64,000 bases of DNA from Glebionis coronaria (taxonomy: Eukaryota > Streptophyta > Magnoliopsida > Asterales > Asteraceae), in assembly GCA_025667525.1 (NCBI GenBank), contig CM046878.1, positions 393,952,974 to 394,016,973 of the forward strand, given 5' to 3'. Position 1 is the stretch's first letter. Each line of letters opens with the position of its first letter. Positions 1 to 12,123 of this stretch are shown one piece after another. The position numbers and the translations under genes are program-made. The notes below the pieces were generated by a model. That model was not told where the DNA came from and did not search any database. It saw only the letters and a program-made list of their open reading frames with translations.

Positions 1-696
1 CAGCCCTAGGACACAAGCAAATCACCTCCAAAGTTGTTTATATGGCCACCAAATGATCAAGGCTTCAAGGAAACACCTTAATAGGACTAGTAAACATGTG
101 GTTTGTAGCTAGAAAAGATCAATGATGGGGTTTGTTGCTTGATGTGGGACGGCACAAAGGGTGAAGTAGAGAGAGTTTGAGAGTGAATTGCATGTAGGAA
201 ATGGTTAGAATGAAAACCATTTGTTAGTTTTGTTAAGTGGTAAGATGTGTTGGCTTAAAGTGTAAGCTAAAGCTTACACTTGTGTAACTTAGCCAAATTG
301 ATGCGACCTATGTGTGGTGGTGTCCTCCTTGCCGTCCCATATAAGCTAGTGGGATGGGGCAAAGTGTTTTGTCCCATCTCACTAGTTTACGGGTATTTCT
401 CGATTCTAGTTTTCTCGATTTGCGTGCCCTCGGGTCGTTTTACGAAAAACGTTTTTATAAATTATGAATCACCGTCACAAAACGAATCCAATAAAAATTG
501 TCTCATCAAAAACGGAGTTCAAAAACGTAAATACGTAATCCTAAGGTTTCCGGTTTAGTCGTAAAAGACGCCAAATTATGCACGTAAGCCCAAATTTAAA
601 TCCGTAAATTGTGAGTTCGTCAACCAACACAAAAATAAGTTTCAAAATATTATACGAGAAAATATTTCACTACCTGAAAATGTTAGATTTGTCACA
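1..696 (-). repeat. Element A 3' LTR, partial (its U3 end)
   Basis: This is the outer part of the 3' LTR in element orientation. It is colinear with 9393-10088 and ends at TGTGAC on the minus strand, directly next to the polypurine tract. The remaining roughly 2.4 kb of the LTR lies left of the window. A weak TATA candidate (TTATATGG, minus strand) is at about 337-345. Short ORFs in here, such as 280-558, recur in the other LTR copy and have no protein-like features. Confidence 0.9.
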
Positions 697-708
697 GCTT
701 TTCCTCCT
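697..708 (-). other. Element A polypurine tract
   Basis: On the minus strand AGGAGGAAAAGC lies immediately before the LTR start TGTGAC. This is the expected position and composition of the plus-strand DNA primer of an LTR element. Confidence 0.85.
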
Positions 709-737
709 AAAAGGGATCAACGTCCTCGTGATCCATT

Positions 738-3700
738 TCATTTGGATGTCCGTTTCTTATTGAAATCGAAGAGGTGCGGATATTTCTTCCACATTTCATC
801 CTCTCGTTCCCAAGTATACTCCGGTCCATGCTTTGAATTCCATCGGATCTTGACAATAGGTATCCGACTTTGTTTTAGTTGCTTTACCTCACGGTCCATA
901 ACTTCTACGGGCTCTTCGATAAAATGCAACTTCCCATCTATTCGAACCTTACATAACGGAATTTTCTCATCACTCACTGCTAGACATTTCTTCAGATTAG
1001 ATACATGGAATGTGTTGTGAACACCATGAAGTTCTGGGGGTAACTCTAGTTTGTAAGCCACCGGACCTACTCTAGATAAAATCTTAAAGGGTCCAATATA
1101 ACGGGGATTCAATTTTCCTCGTTTTCCAAATCTTATAACGCCTTTCCACGGTGATACCTTCAACATTACTCGGTCACCCACTTCAAACTCCATTGGCTTC
1201 CGCCGCACATCCGCGTAACTTTTCTGTCTACTACGGGCAGTCAACAACCTCTTCTTAATCTGAACTATCATCTCCATAGTCTCCCGGATCAATTCCGGTC
1301 CCGTGAGCTGGGTATCCCCAACTTCACTCCAACATACAGGAGATCTACACTTCCTACCATACAAAGCTTCAAACGGTGCAGCCTTAATACTAGAATGGTA
1401 ACTATTGTTATACGAAAACTCTGCTAACGACAAATGTTTATCCCAATTCTTACCAAAGTCTAACACACAAGCTCTCAACATATCTTCCAGTGTTTGTATC
1501 GTCCTTTCACTCTGCCCATCAGTCTGGGGGTGATAAGCAGTGCTCATATCGAGATTCGTTCCCAAAGATCTTTGGAGAGATTTCCAAAAATTCGATGCGA
1601 ATCTAGGATCTCGATCTGAAATGATCGATACAGGCACTCCATGCTTGCATACAACATTATCAAGGTATATTCGAGTCAGCTTCTCCAGTGAGAACTGCTC
1701 CTTAACCGGAATGAAGTGTGCTGATTTGGTCAGTCTATCGACAATAACCCAAATCGAATTGTTTCCAGATGATGTTCTAGGAAGCTTGGTGATAAAGTCC
1801 ATTGTAATTCACTCCCACTTCCATTCAGGAATCTTTGGCTGTTGAAGTAGTCCTGATGGCTTTTGATGTTCGGCTTTGACTCTAGCACAAGTCAAGCATT
1901 GAAGAACATACATAGCTATGTCAGCTTTCATATTCGGCCACCAATACAACTTCTTCAAATCATGGTACATCTTATCAGATCCCGGATGAATGGAATACTT
2001 AGATTTATGGGATTCTAACATAATCAAGTCTCTTAAGCCTCCAAACTTAGGTATCCACATACGACCTTTTAAGCATTTCACTCCATCAGCTCTAACCTCT
2101 AAAGGATCTCCTTCTCCTCGGAACCCTTCATTAACAAAATTCTCCTTCTTACAAGCTTCTATTTGCGCATTTCTAATTTGCTCAGGCAAATTATTGTGCA
2201 CGGTCAAGACTAGAGAACGCACCCTGATAGGCTCTCTATCTTTCCTACTCAACGCATCAGCAACAACATTGGCTTTTCCTGGGTGATACTTTATATCACA
2301 ATCATAATCACTTAACAACTCTATCAATCTTCGTTGCCTCATATTCAATTCCTTCTGGTCGAGAATATACTGTAGGCTTTTGTGATCGGTGAATACCGTA
2401 CACTTGGTGCCATACAGATAATGTCTCCACAACCTAAGAGCAAAGACCACAGCTCCTAACTCAAGATCATGAGTAGTATAATTCTCCTCATTCTTCCTTA
2501 ATTGCCTAGAAGCATAAGCTATCACTTTCTCTCTCTGCATCAAAACAGCTCCATAACCTCTAATAGATGCATCACAATACACTACAAAATCTTCACTCCC
2601 GTCGGGTAATGATAAGATTGGCGCACTACATAATTTTTGCTTCAATGTCTAAAATGCTCCATCTTCATCACTTCCCCAAACGAAAGGTTTATTCTTCTGA
2701 GTAAGCTTAGTCAAGGGTTTAGCTATCAAAGAAAATTCTTTAATGAATCGCCTATAATAGCCAGCCAATCCTAAGAACTGTCGCACTTCCGTTGGCGTTG
2801 TCGGTGCAGACCAATTCTTAATAGCTTCAACCTTTGCAGGATCAACATGAATTCCATCTTTGTTAATCACATGACCAAGAAATTGCACAGAATCCAACCA
2901 GAAATCACACTTCGAAAACTTAGCATACAACCTTTCATCTTTCAACAAGTTCAAAACAATCCTCAAATGTTCTCTATGCTCATCTTCATTCTTAGAATAG
3001 ATTAGAATATCGTCAATAAACACAATCACAAATTTATCCAAGTAGGGCTTGCACACTCGATTCATTAAATCCATGAAAACCGCAGGTGCGTTAGTTAACC
3101 CAAATGGCATTACTTGAAATTCATAGTGTCCATAACGAGTTCTAAATGCAGTTATAGGAATATCTTCTTCACGGACGCGAAGTTGGTGATATCCTGACCG
3201 CAAATCTATCTTAGAATACACACTAGATCCTTGCAGTTGATCAAACAAATCATCAATCCTAGGTAAAGGATATCGATTCTTAATTGTCAACTTATTCAGT
3301 TCCCTATAATCAATGCACATACGAAAAGATCCATCCTTCTTCTTAACGAACAAGACTGGAGCTCCCCAAGGCGACGAGCTCGGTCGAATAAAACCTTTAT
3401 CAGACAACTCCTTAAGTTGCTCAGATAACTCCTTTAATTCAGAAGGGGCTAATCGGTAAGGCGCACGTGCCACCGGTGCAGCACCAGGAATTAAATCGAT
3501 TCGAAACTCTACTTGCCTTATCGGTGGAAGTCCGGGTAAATCTTTAGGAAATACCTCAGGAAATTCACAAATAATAGGTACATCTTCCAATCGTTTCTCC
3601 CTAGACTCATTCCCGGTCACTTGAGCTAAGAATAACTCACAACCGTTCCTGATGTATTTTTGGACTTTAATACATGAAACGATTTTCAAACGGGATTCAC

Positions 3701-5291
3701 CTCGACTACCATCAATTACTAACGTCCTATTCCTAAGAGGAATCTTAACCTTCTTCTCTCCACATAAAATAGTAGCATTATTCAACGACAACCAATCCAT
3801 ACCAATAATAATATCAAAACTACCTAATTCTATCAACATCAAATCAATCGGAAAGGAATGGTTCAAGAGATTTAGAGAGCATCCTTCTAATAGCTTATTA
3901 GTTTTCACTAATTTACCATCAGCCAATTCCACCTCGTAACTGGTACTTATCTCAACAGGTTCAATATCAATAAGGGCACTAAATTTAGTGGATACAAAGC
4001 TCCTATCGGCACCCGAATCGAATAAAGCAACAACATAATGATTGTTGAGTAAAAACGTACCGGTAACGACATTCGGATCCTCTTTCTTCACCTCAATTGT
4101 TCCAAGTTGGTAGATACCACCCTGGGGGTTTCTTCCAGGTACAATCGCTTTCAACTTGGGGCATTCCGATTTCCTATGACCTTCTTCATTACAGTTGAAG
4201 CAAATGGTTCCCTTCTTACACCTTTCAACCTTGTGTCCAAGCTTTCCGCAATTTCGGCACTTCCAGCAGTCGCCAGCATGCCTCTTGTTGCCACACTTAG
4301 GACATCTATCATCGTTGCGCGGTGTATTGTTGGTAAGAGCATTTGCATTCCCCTTTCTCTTGTTCTGACGGCGATTGAAATTCTTCCTATAATCACCTCT
4401 ATCTACACGCTCACCGTCTCCCTTTCTTTTCTCACCAACACGGGCTTCATCTTCCTTATCCTGAATTATCTGTCCAATGAGTTGGTAAGCCATTCGAACA
4501 TCATCATCAATGGTCAGTAGTTTAGATGATGTTACGTCCCCCCGGATATTCCTGGTTAACCCTTTCACATATTGCTCAATTCGGATCTCTTCGGGTTCAA
4601 CCAATCGAGGACATAGCAAGGCCAACTCATGGAATCGATTCGTGTAACTATCAATGTCCATACCTTTCATTCTCAAATGAATCAACTCTTGCTCTAACCT
4701 AATAATCACACTACGAGGACAAAACTCCAAAGTCATCCACTTCTTGATTTCAGCCCAAGGAGTAGCATTAGCAGCATCAAGACCCATGAAAGCAATTCTC
4801 CCGTTCCACCAAGTCAACGCACGACCTTTAAGAGTAGCCATAGCAAAAGTCACCTTATCTTCCTCCTTACACTTACTAATCCTAAACACCGATTCAATCT
4901 TTTCAATCCACTGGCTTAATCCTACAGCACCTTCAGTTCCATTAAAAGGTAGAGGTTCACACTTCATGAACGTCACATAAGTACAGCCACCAACTTCAGG
5001 TGCATTCGTTCCAAGTCCTCCTATATTTCCTCCAGCATTAGCATTCACATTATTAGCATTCACATTCACATTAGTACCGCCAATTCCACTACCACCAGCT
5101 CCACTACCGCCAGCTCCACTACCGCCAGCTCCACTACCGCCAGCTCCACTACCGCCAGCTCCACTACCGCCAGCTCCACTACCGCCAGCTTCATTTCTAG
5201 CATTTGCCATAAATTCAGTCATAGATGTGGTAACTTGCTCCGTAATAATCCTACGTACATCATCCTCAGTCACAGCCTTCTTGGGCGGCAT
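738..5291 (-). pseudogene. Element A gag-pol polyprotein, broken by two stop codons
   Basis: One reading frame of 1517 codons is interrupted only by TAG at 2649-2651 (codon 881, start of RNase H) and TGA at 1809-1811 (codon 1161, before the integrase core). I chose the ATG at 5291 (MPPKKAV) over an upstream one because it opens the typical gag N-terminus. In order: Gly/Ser repeat, capsid-like gag to about residue 270, CCHC knuckles at about 330-376 (the first degenerate), protease with DSGAD at about 423, reverse transcriptase with FIDDIL at about 757, RNase H from about 900, integrase HHCC from about 1104, catalytic D (VDRLTK), D (SDRDPRF) and E (SERTIQ), a GPF module, and a chromodomain-like tail at about 1458-1510. 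Both stops could come from single C-to-T changes. It would otherwise encode the full replication machinery. Confidence 0.92.
5086..5190 (-). repeat. 15-bp minisatellite in element A gag (7 units)
   Basis: Seven head-to-tail 15-bp units (plus-strand word CCACTACCGCCAGCT, first unit with one change) encode repeats of Gly-Ser-Gly-Ala-Gly near the gag N-terminus. The units are almost identical, so the expansion is recent, and unit gain or loss keeps the frame. Confidence 0.95.
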
Positions 5292-5578
5292 AGTTCTATA
5301 ATTCCACAATTTCAAAGTATTAAGCATTCACCCAACAAAGGATTCATATAATATGGACTGAATTCATAATCAAGATACAAATAAGGCACAATATGGAATT
5401 CATGATAAGATACATATTTCATTCGATCTGAAACAAAAAGTATTGTCTTAGTACATCCATATCAAAGTTCTAACACTATATACACTCAAAATTCGTGCCA
5501 CGTCTACTACTAACAAGTCGGTTCAGTCAAAGCTACGAGCACAAAAGATATAAAGGTCACTACTAAACACAGACTGGT

Positions 5579-6697
5579 CTACTGAGAACCGCCAGATGGT
5601 CCATCATCCCTCGTCTTCTGGATCTTCGCCGGACGATCACTAGACTCATCTTCAGCTGGGCGCTTACGGATTACTCCTCTTTCAACCATGTCAGCATAAA
5701 ATCTACTATTCCAACCCACGGATATATTCAACTCCTTTTCAGCTTTCTCACGCATCGCACGAGCCACACTCAACTGAATCTCCATAGAATTTACCTTTCT
5801 CTTCATGGCAGCATACTCACCACTTTCCAATACTGATAACCTCCTAAATGCCTCATTCAATCCACGCTCTACATCACTCAAATCCAAACTAAGCAATTCT
5901 CGCTCTTTCTCTCCAATCTTAGTCTTCGACTCCAAATAAGCAACCTGAGTCTGAACGACACCTAATCCAACCTCTGTCACACAATTCTTAACACGGGAAG
6001 CATCTAGATCACGTCTCAAGGCCCATGGTGCAAGACCATCAATATGAGTAGCCTCTCGAGCACTAGACGACTCTCCTATCTCACGTCTACGAGTAGCAAT
6101 ACCATCGGTACCGTCAGGTGCATCGTCATCCTCATCCTCCTCTGATTCAGAATCAGATTCAGACGATTCAGACATCTCATCCCTAGGTAACTCATCCTCA
6201 GAATCAGACAAACAAACTGGTGGGGGCAAAGGCTCGCCCTCTGGAACATCATACGGATAAATAAGCTCAGCTTCCTCATCGTCATCAACCTCAACATCTA
6301 TACCTACATCCTCCTCGACATCCTCGTCGTCGATCTCGTCATCTAACTCATCTAATCCAATCTCATCCTCATTCTCAATATCAGCATTCTCAATATCCAC
6401 ATTCTCATTACCCACATTCTCAATATCCACATTCTCATTACCCACATTCTCATTACCCACATTCTCAATCTCCACATTCTCATTACCTACATTCTCAATA
6501 TCCACATTCTCTACTAAGTCAACCTGAGGGGCAACCTGATCTCCTAGTCCTAACTCGGGCTCGGGATCCTCAAATGGTTCCTCCTCATCATCAATATCAA
6601 AATCTACTAAGTCTAAATAAGGATCATCTTCTATATTAGGTTCGGGAATAGCATGGTTTTCTACAGGAATATTAGGGCCAGCCATGACAATCTGCAT
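5579..6697 (-). CDS. Acidic extra ORF between primer site and gag of element A, unknown function
   Basis: A 372-codon ORF from an ATG at 6697 lies on the coding strand between the primer binding site and gag, and it is unbroken although gag-pol has two stops. Residues 20-185 are strongly acidic and include nine near-identical five-residue repeats of the type N-V-D-I-E / N-V-G-N-E, then Asp/Glu/Ser stretches. Residues about 225-330 look like a heptad-type coiled coil (LSVLESGEYAAMKRKVNSME). The tail is basic, RKRPAEDESSDRPAKIQKTR, and resembles a bipartite nuclear signal. I know no catalytic motif here. Similar acidic, coiled-coil leader proteins occur beside gypsy gags in Asteraceae as far as I recall. 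It may be an accessory or gag-like chaperone protein, or a captured host fragment; function is unproven. Confidence 0.6.
   Translation of the reverse strand: MQIVMAGPNIPVENHAIPEPNIEDDPYLDLVDFDIDDEEEPFEDPEPELGLGDQVAPQVDLVENVDIENVGNENVEIENVGNENVGNENVDIENVGNENVDIENADIENEDEIGLDELDDEIDDEDVEEDVGIDVEVDDDEEAELIYPYDVPEGEPLPPPVCLSDSEDELPRDEMSESSESDSESEEDEDDDAPDGTDGIATRRREIGESSSAREATHIDGLAPWALRRDLDASRVKNCVTEVGLGVVQTQVAYLESKTKIGEKERELLSLDLSDVERGLNEAFRRLSVLESGEYAAMKRKVNSMEIQLSVARAMREKAEKELNISVGWNSRFYADMVERGVIRKRPAEDESSDRPAKIQKTRDDGPSGGSQ
6371..6505 (-). repeat. 15-bp minisatellite in the acidic ORF (9 units)
   Basis: Nine 15-bp units alternate between two variants, ATTCTCAATATCCAC and ATTCTCATTACCCAC on the plus strand. 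They encode the acidic Asn-Val-Asp/Gly pentapeptides. The unit length equals that of the gag minisatellite, but the sequences are unrelated. Confidence 0.95.
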
Positions 6698-6960
6698 TTA
6701 TATATATATCTCGTATTAGGATAACATACTAGTTAAACAATTACATAATGAAATCACGATATATACATATATATAAATTAAATTATATATATCAAAATAT
6801 ATATCTTCTCAATAGGGCTTGTTGGTAACATCGGAGATCTCTGGCACCGTTATAGTCAAAAGATTTTTCAAATATTTTCTCAAATGTTCATTGTCAAAAG
6901 ATTTTGAAAAGTTTTGTTCAAAACCTTGGTTTTTAAAATCTTTTGTTCTCTACAACGAGA

Positions 6961-6972
6961 GCTCTGGTACCA
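6961..6972 (-). other. Element A primer binding site (initiator tRNA-Met type)
   Basis: On the minus strand TGGTACCAGAGC follows the 5' LTR end after three bases. The plant initiator-Met primer site is TGGTATCAGAGC, so one base differs. It fixes the LTR inner boundary at 6976. The leader 6698-6960 up to the acidic ORF holds only AT-rich sequence. Confidence 0.88.
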
Positions 6973-6975
6973 AAC

Positions 6976-9900
6976 TGTAACACTCTCATTTTTCGTATCG
7001 GTACAGCGGAAGGGTCTTTCAGAGTGTTATGGGATAGCACAATAACTCCAATCATAGACAACACATAAAAATGGTTGTACAAGGTTTAACAAACATTCAT
7101 TCGATAAAAAGGTTTAAAAGTGTACAACAGGTCCCAAATTATACAGGTCATTAAGTTTACAAAACACAGATCGAATGAACATTTTAAATATTAAGTGTGG
7201 GCCATCAGAGTCGATCTCCATCCGGATTACCTTCAAGCACCTGAGATAGAAAACATGCAAAAATCATATCAGTGAATGCCGAGTGAATTCATAGAGTTTA
7301 ATGAAAACCGTTATATAAAACAATCATTTACAATCATTTAAAATCAGAACACAAGTATAATATCGGAAGTAAGTCCACATATTGCTAGTCAGGCAATATA
7401 TAAATCAAGCATACATCTGAAACCGTCCATGAGACCGTAGTCTCTATATTACCATGATAGGTAATATATTCATCGTTAATAGCGTCGTATCATATCGGAT
7501 ATTTAGATTATACAGGTCGTATAGATTGTAGGATTATTATTAGCCGCATGACATTGTTACCTTACTGTGAAAACAGCGGGCCGCGAACCCGACAAACAAT
7601 TTGCCCATCTAAGTTAGCGTGTCGTCACAAAAATCACGCTATGGAATCTTCTCATACATAAATTCGCTTACCAATAAATGTGGTACGACGGGGATCAACC
7701 GTCAAGGCGCGAACTGGGGTGATCGTCCCCAAATAGTACTATCAAATGCATAAGCGTCTACCAAATCCCGGTAGTTCGCAAGTCATGCTAATGGGACTTT
7801 AAGTGACATAACCTAACTACTAATAATCCTTTTAGTCTTGAATATAGGGTCATAGCATCATTCGGGTCCATCTCATTTAGCATACAATCGGGACTACTTG
7901 TGTTCTATTTTTATAAAAATCTAGCATGTCATCTCCCTCGCGGGTTTACAAATCATTTTATAAAACATTTAAAAGAGTGCGAGGCTATGAACTCACGTTG
8001 TTAATGAAAGGCGGATTATCGGCTACGGGCGTGCTTCGGTCACGGAAACCTATATAAATAATAATCGGTCTTAGACTCGGTCCAATGACTTTTATCAAAA
8101 TAACAATATACATATATATGATTATTGTACATATGATGATGATCAAGTGGGTTTATAAATCCTCATTTACTCATTTTAGTGTTTACGTTTTGGTATCGTC
8201 TTACTAGTTCACTAGTTTTACCGATTTTACCTATTTTAAGTTCATTAAGTCTTTTATAAGTTCTTTTACTTGTTTTTACCCATTATATACTTATATGATC
8301 AGTATATATATTTTTCATGTTGAGCCCAAATGGGTTAAGCCCAAATAATTCTTTTTACAAGTTTTTATCTTTTTAAGTCTAATTATTAGTCCAATAGGTT
8401 TATTTAGCTCGTAAATGTCCGTAATTCTTATAGTTCGGGTTTTATCGGTTTTTACTTGTCTTAGTTACTTATACATCAGTATATAACTTTTATAAACCTT
8501 ACATTAGACGGGTTTGGTCGTCTAAGTTTTATTTGATGAAAAACGTTAATTTCACGGCGATAGCCGAAAAAGTCGTAAAAATCAAGTTTATAGTTTTTAT
8601 TACTTATAAATATTATTTTTACCACCATTTATCTAATTTACCCATTCAATTAACCTTTTATACATTTATATAATTAAGTTCTATAAGTTAGTGGGTTTAT
8701 ACTTTACATTTTATAAATTATAAAGTGAGTGCTTATATAATAATAATAAACATTATTTCCAAAATCTGATTTTTAACTTCATGTTTACCATTTTTATCAT
8801 ATCTAGAGTTCTACAATGACTTATAAGCTCATTTTTGGATGACAACTTCTTCATAATATGTGCTAAATATAACTTAGTTATAGCTACTGCCCATTTTGAG
8901 TCTAAGTTGCCTTAACAGTCCCTACAAAACTGCTTATTCAGATTGTACCACCTAACTTGTTTTGATCATATCTCACTCATTATTTTGATTCCATTGCATG
9001 GCCAACTCTCACATGTGTATAACATCATCTACTTTACTGTAAATAGGTCAAACCATGCATTTTTATCAGTTCATCATTTAGTTATCTACTGTTTTTATAC
9101 AGCCAACTAATTAGTCATGATTTTAGCTTCATTTCTTATGGTTATCATCATTTTTAAGCATGTTTATCAACACTTGATCCCCACACAACATTTTTATCAT
9201 CATATATACATCATATACATATACAAAATGAAAGAAAATACATTTGTTCTTTACAAAATAATAAGAGAAAAATGTAGAGGATGATCTTCTTTACCAATCC
9301 AAGTGGATTTCTTGTTTTAGGAAGGCAAGAACTTGATGAACACAACAAGTATCTCCAAGAGCATCAAATATCAAGAACATATGTTGGAAAATCAGCCCTA
9401 GGACACAAGCAAATCACCTCCAAAGTTGTTTATATGGCCACCAAATGATCAAGGCTTCAAGGAAACACCTTAATAGGACTAGTAAACATGTGGTTTGTAG
9501 CTAGAAAAGATCAATGATGGGGTTTGTTGCTTGATGTGGGACGACACAAAAGGTGAAGTAGAGAGAGTTTGAGAGTGAATTGCATGTAGGAAATGGTTAG
9601 AATGAAAACCATTTGTTAGTTTTGTTAAGTGGTAAGATGTGTTGGCTTAAAGTGTAAGCTAAAGCTTACACTTGTGTAACTTAGCCAAATTGATGCCACC
9701 TATGTGTGGTGGTGTCCTCCTTGCCGTCCCATATAAGCTAGTGGGATGGGACAAAGTGTTTTGTCCCATCTCACTAGTTTACGGGTATTTCTCGATTCTA
9801 GTTTTCTCGATTTGCGTGCCCTCGGGTCGTTTTACGAAAAACGTTTTTATAAATTATGAATCACCGTCACAAAACGAATCCAATAAAAATTGTCTCATCA

Positions 9901-10088
9901 AAAACGGAGTTCAAAAACGTAAATACGTAATCCTAGGGTTTCCGGTTTAGTCGTAAAAGACGCCAAATTATGCACGTAAGCCCAAATTTAAATCCGTAAA
10001 TTGTGAGTTCGTCAACCAACACAAAAATAAGTTTCAAAATATTATACGAGAAAATATTTCACTACCTGAAAATGTTAGATTTGTCACA
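6976..10088 (-). repeat. Element A 5' LTR, 3113 bp
   Basis: It is bounded on the inside by the primer site and on the outside by the point where similarity to 1-696 stops (696 corresponds to 10088). As the 5' LTR it should carry the element promoter; the only TATA-like word I see near the expected U3 end is TTATATGG at about 9729-9737, which is weak. It has no coding ORF. A block near the inner end and a GTGAGT motif at 7991-7996 are shared with element F (see the predicted leader intron). Confidence 0.93.
7241..7996 (-). other. Predicted leader intron in element A LTR (GTGAGT ... TCTCAG)
   Basis: On the minus strand GTGAGT begins at 7996 and a pyrimidine-rich TTTTCTATCTCAG ends at 7241, giving a 756-bp candidate intron in the transcribed part of the 5' LTR. 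The donor sits in GTGAGTTCATAGCCTCG, which recurs with two changes in element F, and just inside it CCTCGC and GCGAGG arms could pair. Conservation across two families is the support; splicing itself is inference. Confidence 0.4.
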
Positions 10089-10118
10089 TTTTTAGTATTT
10101 CCAGCATTGTAAACCCTC

Positions 10119-10126
10119 TATATAAA
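10119..10126 (+). promoter_or_regulatory. TATA box of element B LTR
   Basis: The word CTCTATATAAAGGG is a strong plant TATA context on the plus strand. Transcription would start about 30 bp downstream, near 10150, leaving roughly 2.9 kb of R-U5 before the primer site once element C is removed. Such a long U5 is unusual and makes the call provisional. Confidence 0.5.
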
Positions 10127-12123
10127 GGGTCCTAGTAGTAACCATTAGTTCTTGTTCTTGGATTTTCAGTTTTTGGTCACATACTTTTAAAGCTACTTTT
10201 TTATGAATGAAAAGTGAGTGTTGTTTGATGACAAGAAAACCAAGTGCCAGTTATTGTTATTGTTTTGTTTAAGTTATGTGCTTTCAAATCCGTTTTTACT
10301 TAAGCTTGTTCCAAAAAGTTTTTAGTTTTCATGTTGGTTTTCTCAAGTTTTATTTCAATCTTTGCTGAGGTTTCTGGTTGAAAGAAAAGGTCCCTTTGCT
10401 TTGAGTTGAGGCATATGTATGACCATAGCACCAATATTGAGAAAATCTGGGTGTAGTGGGTGCATAAGTTTGGGCTGCAAACTTGTGGGATTGCTTAAAA
10501 ATCACCAAAGCTAAGTCCATACCATTTGCACTAATTGCTGTCAATCTACAAGATTGATAGTGTAATATTCTCTTGTTCGGTTTTGTATGTTGTTGTGTCT
10601 TCAACAGGTACCTTCACTCATTTCTTGATCTTGGTGCATGGTCCTGCTATAGAACCACACCAAGCATCACCATCACATCCACTAGCTTAACCAGTCAAGA
10701 CCCCTTGATTTGAGCCTAGCTGTTGGCCAAATTCAAGGGAGCATTGCTGGCCTTGCTTGGATGATAAGCAAGACAGGTTCAATCTCTCCCTCTCTTTTCT
10801 TAAATTTCTTGGTTGAAAAACTTTCATGCTATGTGAATTTTTGATGACTGGTGTATGATTGTGTTTGAGTCTTGATAATCTATACTTAGGTGATATTATT
10901 CACATACAAGTGCTTTTCTAGGTTGTCTTAGGTTTACCAAAATTTTTGGCTTTGTTAAAATTTGGTAATTAGTAATTAAGGGTGTTTGGATTTGTAGTTT
11001 GAGTTGGTATTAGTAGCAATTGAGTAGGCATAAGATTCTTTTTGTGTTTGGTTTTGTTAGTGTGTGTTTAAGTGGTAAAAAACCTGCATAACTTATGACT
11101 TAAATCACCTAAACTGAATCATAGATAAAACAAGTTAGTTTTAGGTTTTTTTGAAGTGAAAGTTGGTCATCTAGTTAACAAATGCTTAGATCTAGGGTTG
11201 TGACGTGTAAAATTATGTGTTTGTGCAACCTGAGTACTTGTTTTGTGGATTTGAATCTCATCTTTTGGTCAACTACATCAGCAAACTTGTTTTTCTATTT
11301 ACCATTTGTATCAGTAAGTCTCATAAGCCACTTACAAGCTTTAAAATTGTGAATCAATGCATGAAACTTTGTCTCTTGCCATGTTTAGGGTAGATCTATA
11401 TGTCTGTTAATCATAATCTTTGTTTGGTGTGGATTTGTTGGATTAAACTTGCTTAAAACACTTGCATAATCATCAGACCTAGTTTTTTCACATATCTGAG
11501 CACTTATTGATTAAACTGTGTCATTTGGCTTTGTGATTTGTGTTTTTCTTGCTTGATTGTGACTCCCTACAACTCAATGGTTGTAGGGGTGCCCTGATTG
11601 TCCAATAACACTCACTAAAACAAGCTAAAAAAGGAAATCTTTATTTCATCAGTGGGAACTCCTTTCCCATTGAAAGTTCCCACTGTTAGTAAAAAATGGT
11701 CAGCTTACCAATAAGCTATTCTAGCTTATTCCATTGTGCAACAACCTTTATTTTGTGATCAATCTTACTTATTTCATCTCCTAAGCAAGTCTAGGAGTTT
11801 GTAGATTTTAGTTTTAGGGTTTCACTAGAAAACGAATTCAATTGTCTTTTTCTCAAGTGCTTATTCATTGATTCAGCTTATTTGGCTTTGCTTATTGGGA
11901 ATTTTATGATTGAATAATCTTAGTTAAGTGATTTAGAACATTTTGCAAGTTGAATCAAGTCCTGAAGTGGTATATATCTCAAAAACGACTATTTTGTCAT
12001 TTAGTGCAAAGTTACTTGGCTTATTTCTGGCTTATTGAGTGTTATTTTTCTAAATTTCTTTTTACAAACATCTTTATAATCCTAAGGGAAGGTTGTGTGT
12101 CAATTTTCAGCTTATGGCATTAG

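Larger units (their letters stand above)
1..10088 (-). mobile_element. Element A: Ty3/Gypsy chromovirus, Tekay-like, 3' LTR cut by window edge
   Basis: The order read on the minus strand is 5' LTR (6976-10088), tRNA-iMet primer site, an acidic ORF, gag-pol, polypurine tract and 3' LTR (1-696, incomplete). Positions 1-696 match 9393-10088 with about five differences by eye, so the insertion is young. The LTR ends are TGTGAC and GTTACA, an imperfect inverted repeat. On the right the element abuts TTTTT, a possible target duplication; its partner lies outside the window. The integrase C-terminus carries a chromodomain-like segment, which with the iMet primer site and long LTRs supports a chromovirus. 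The Tekay assignment is from memory of the family and not certain. Confidence 0.9.

Noticed and set aside
280..558. Plus-strand 92-codon ORF, repeated at 9672-9950
   Set aside because: It recurs only because it lies in the LTR. No protein motif, and it is on the strand opposite to the element.
742..1020. Plus-strand ORF over element A integrase, and similar ORFs opposite the pol genes
   Set aside because: They are antisense shadows of clear pol coding sequence and show no domain of their own.
1809..2651. Programmed readthrough of the element A stops
   Set aside because: They fall before RNase H and inside integrase, not at a gag-pol boundary, and differ from each other (TAG, TGA).
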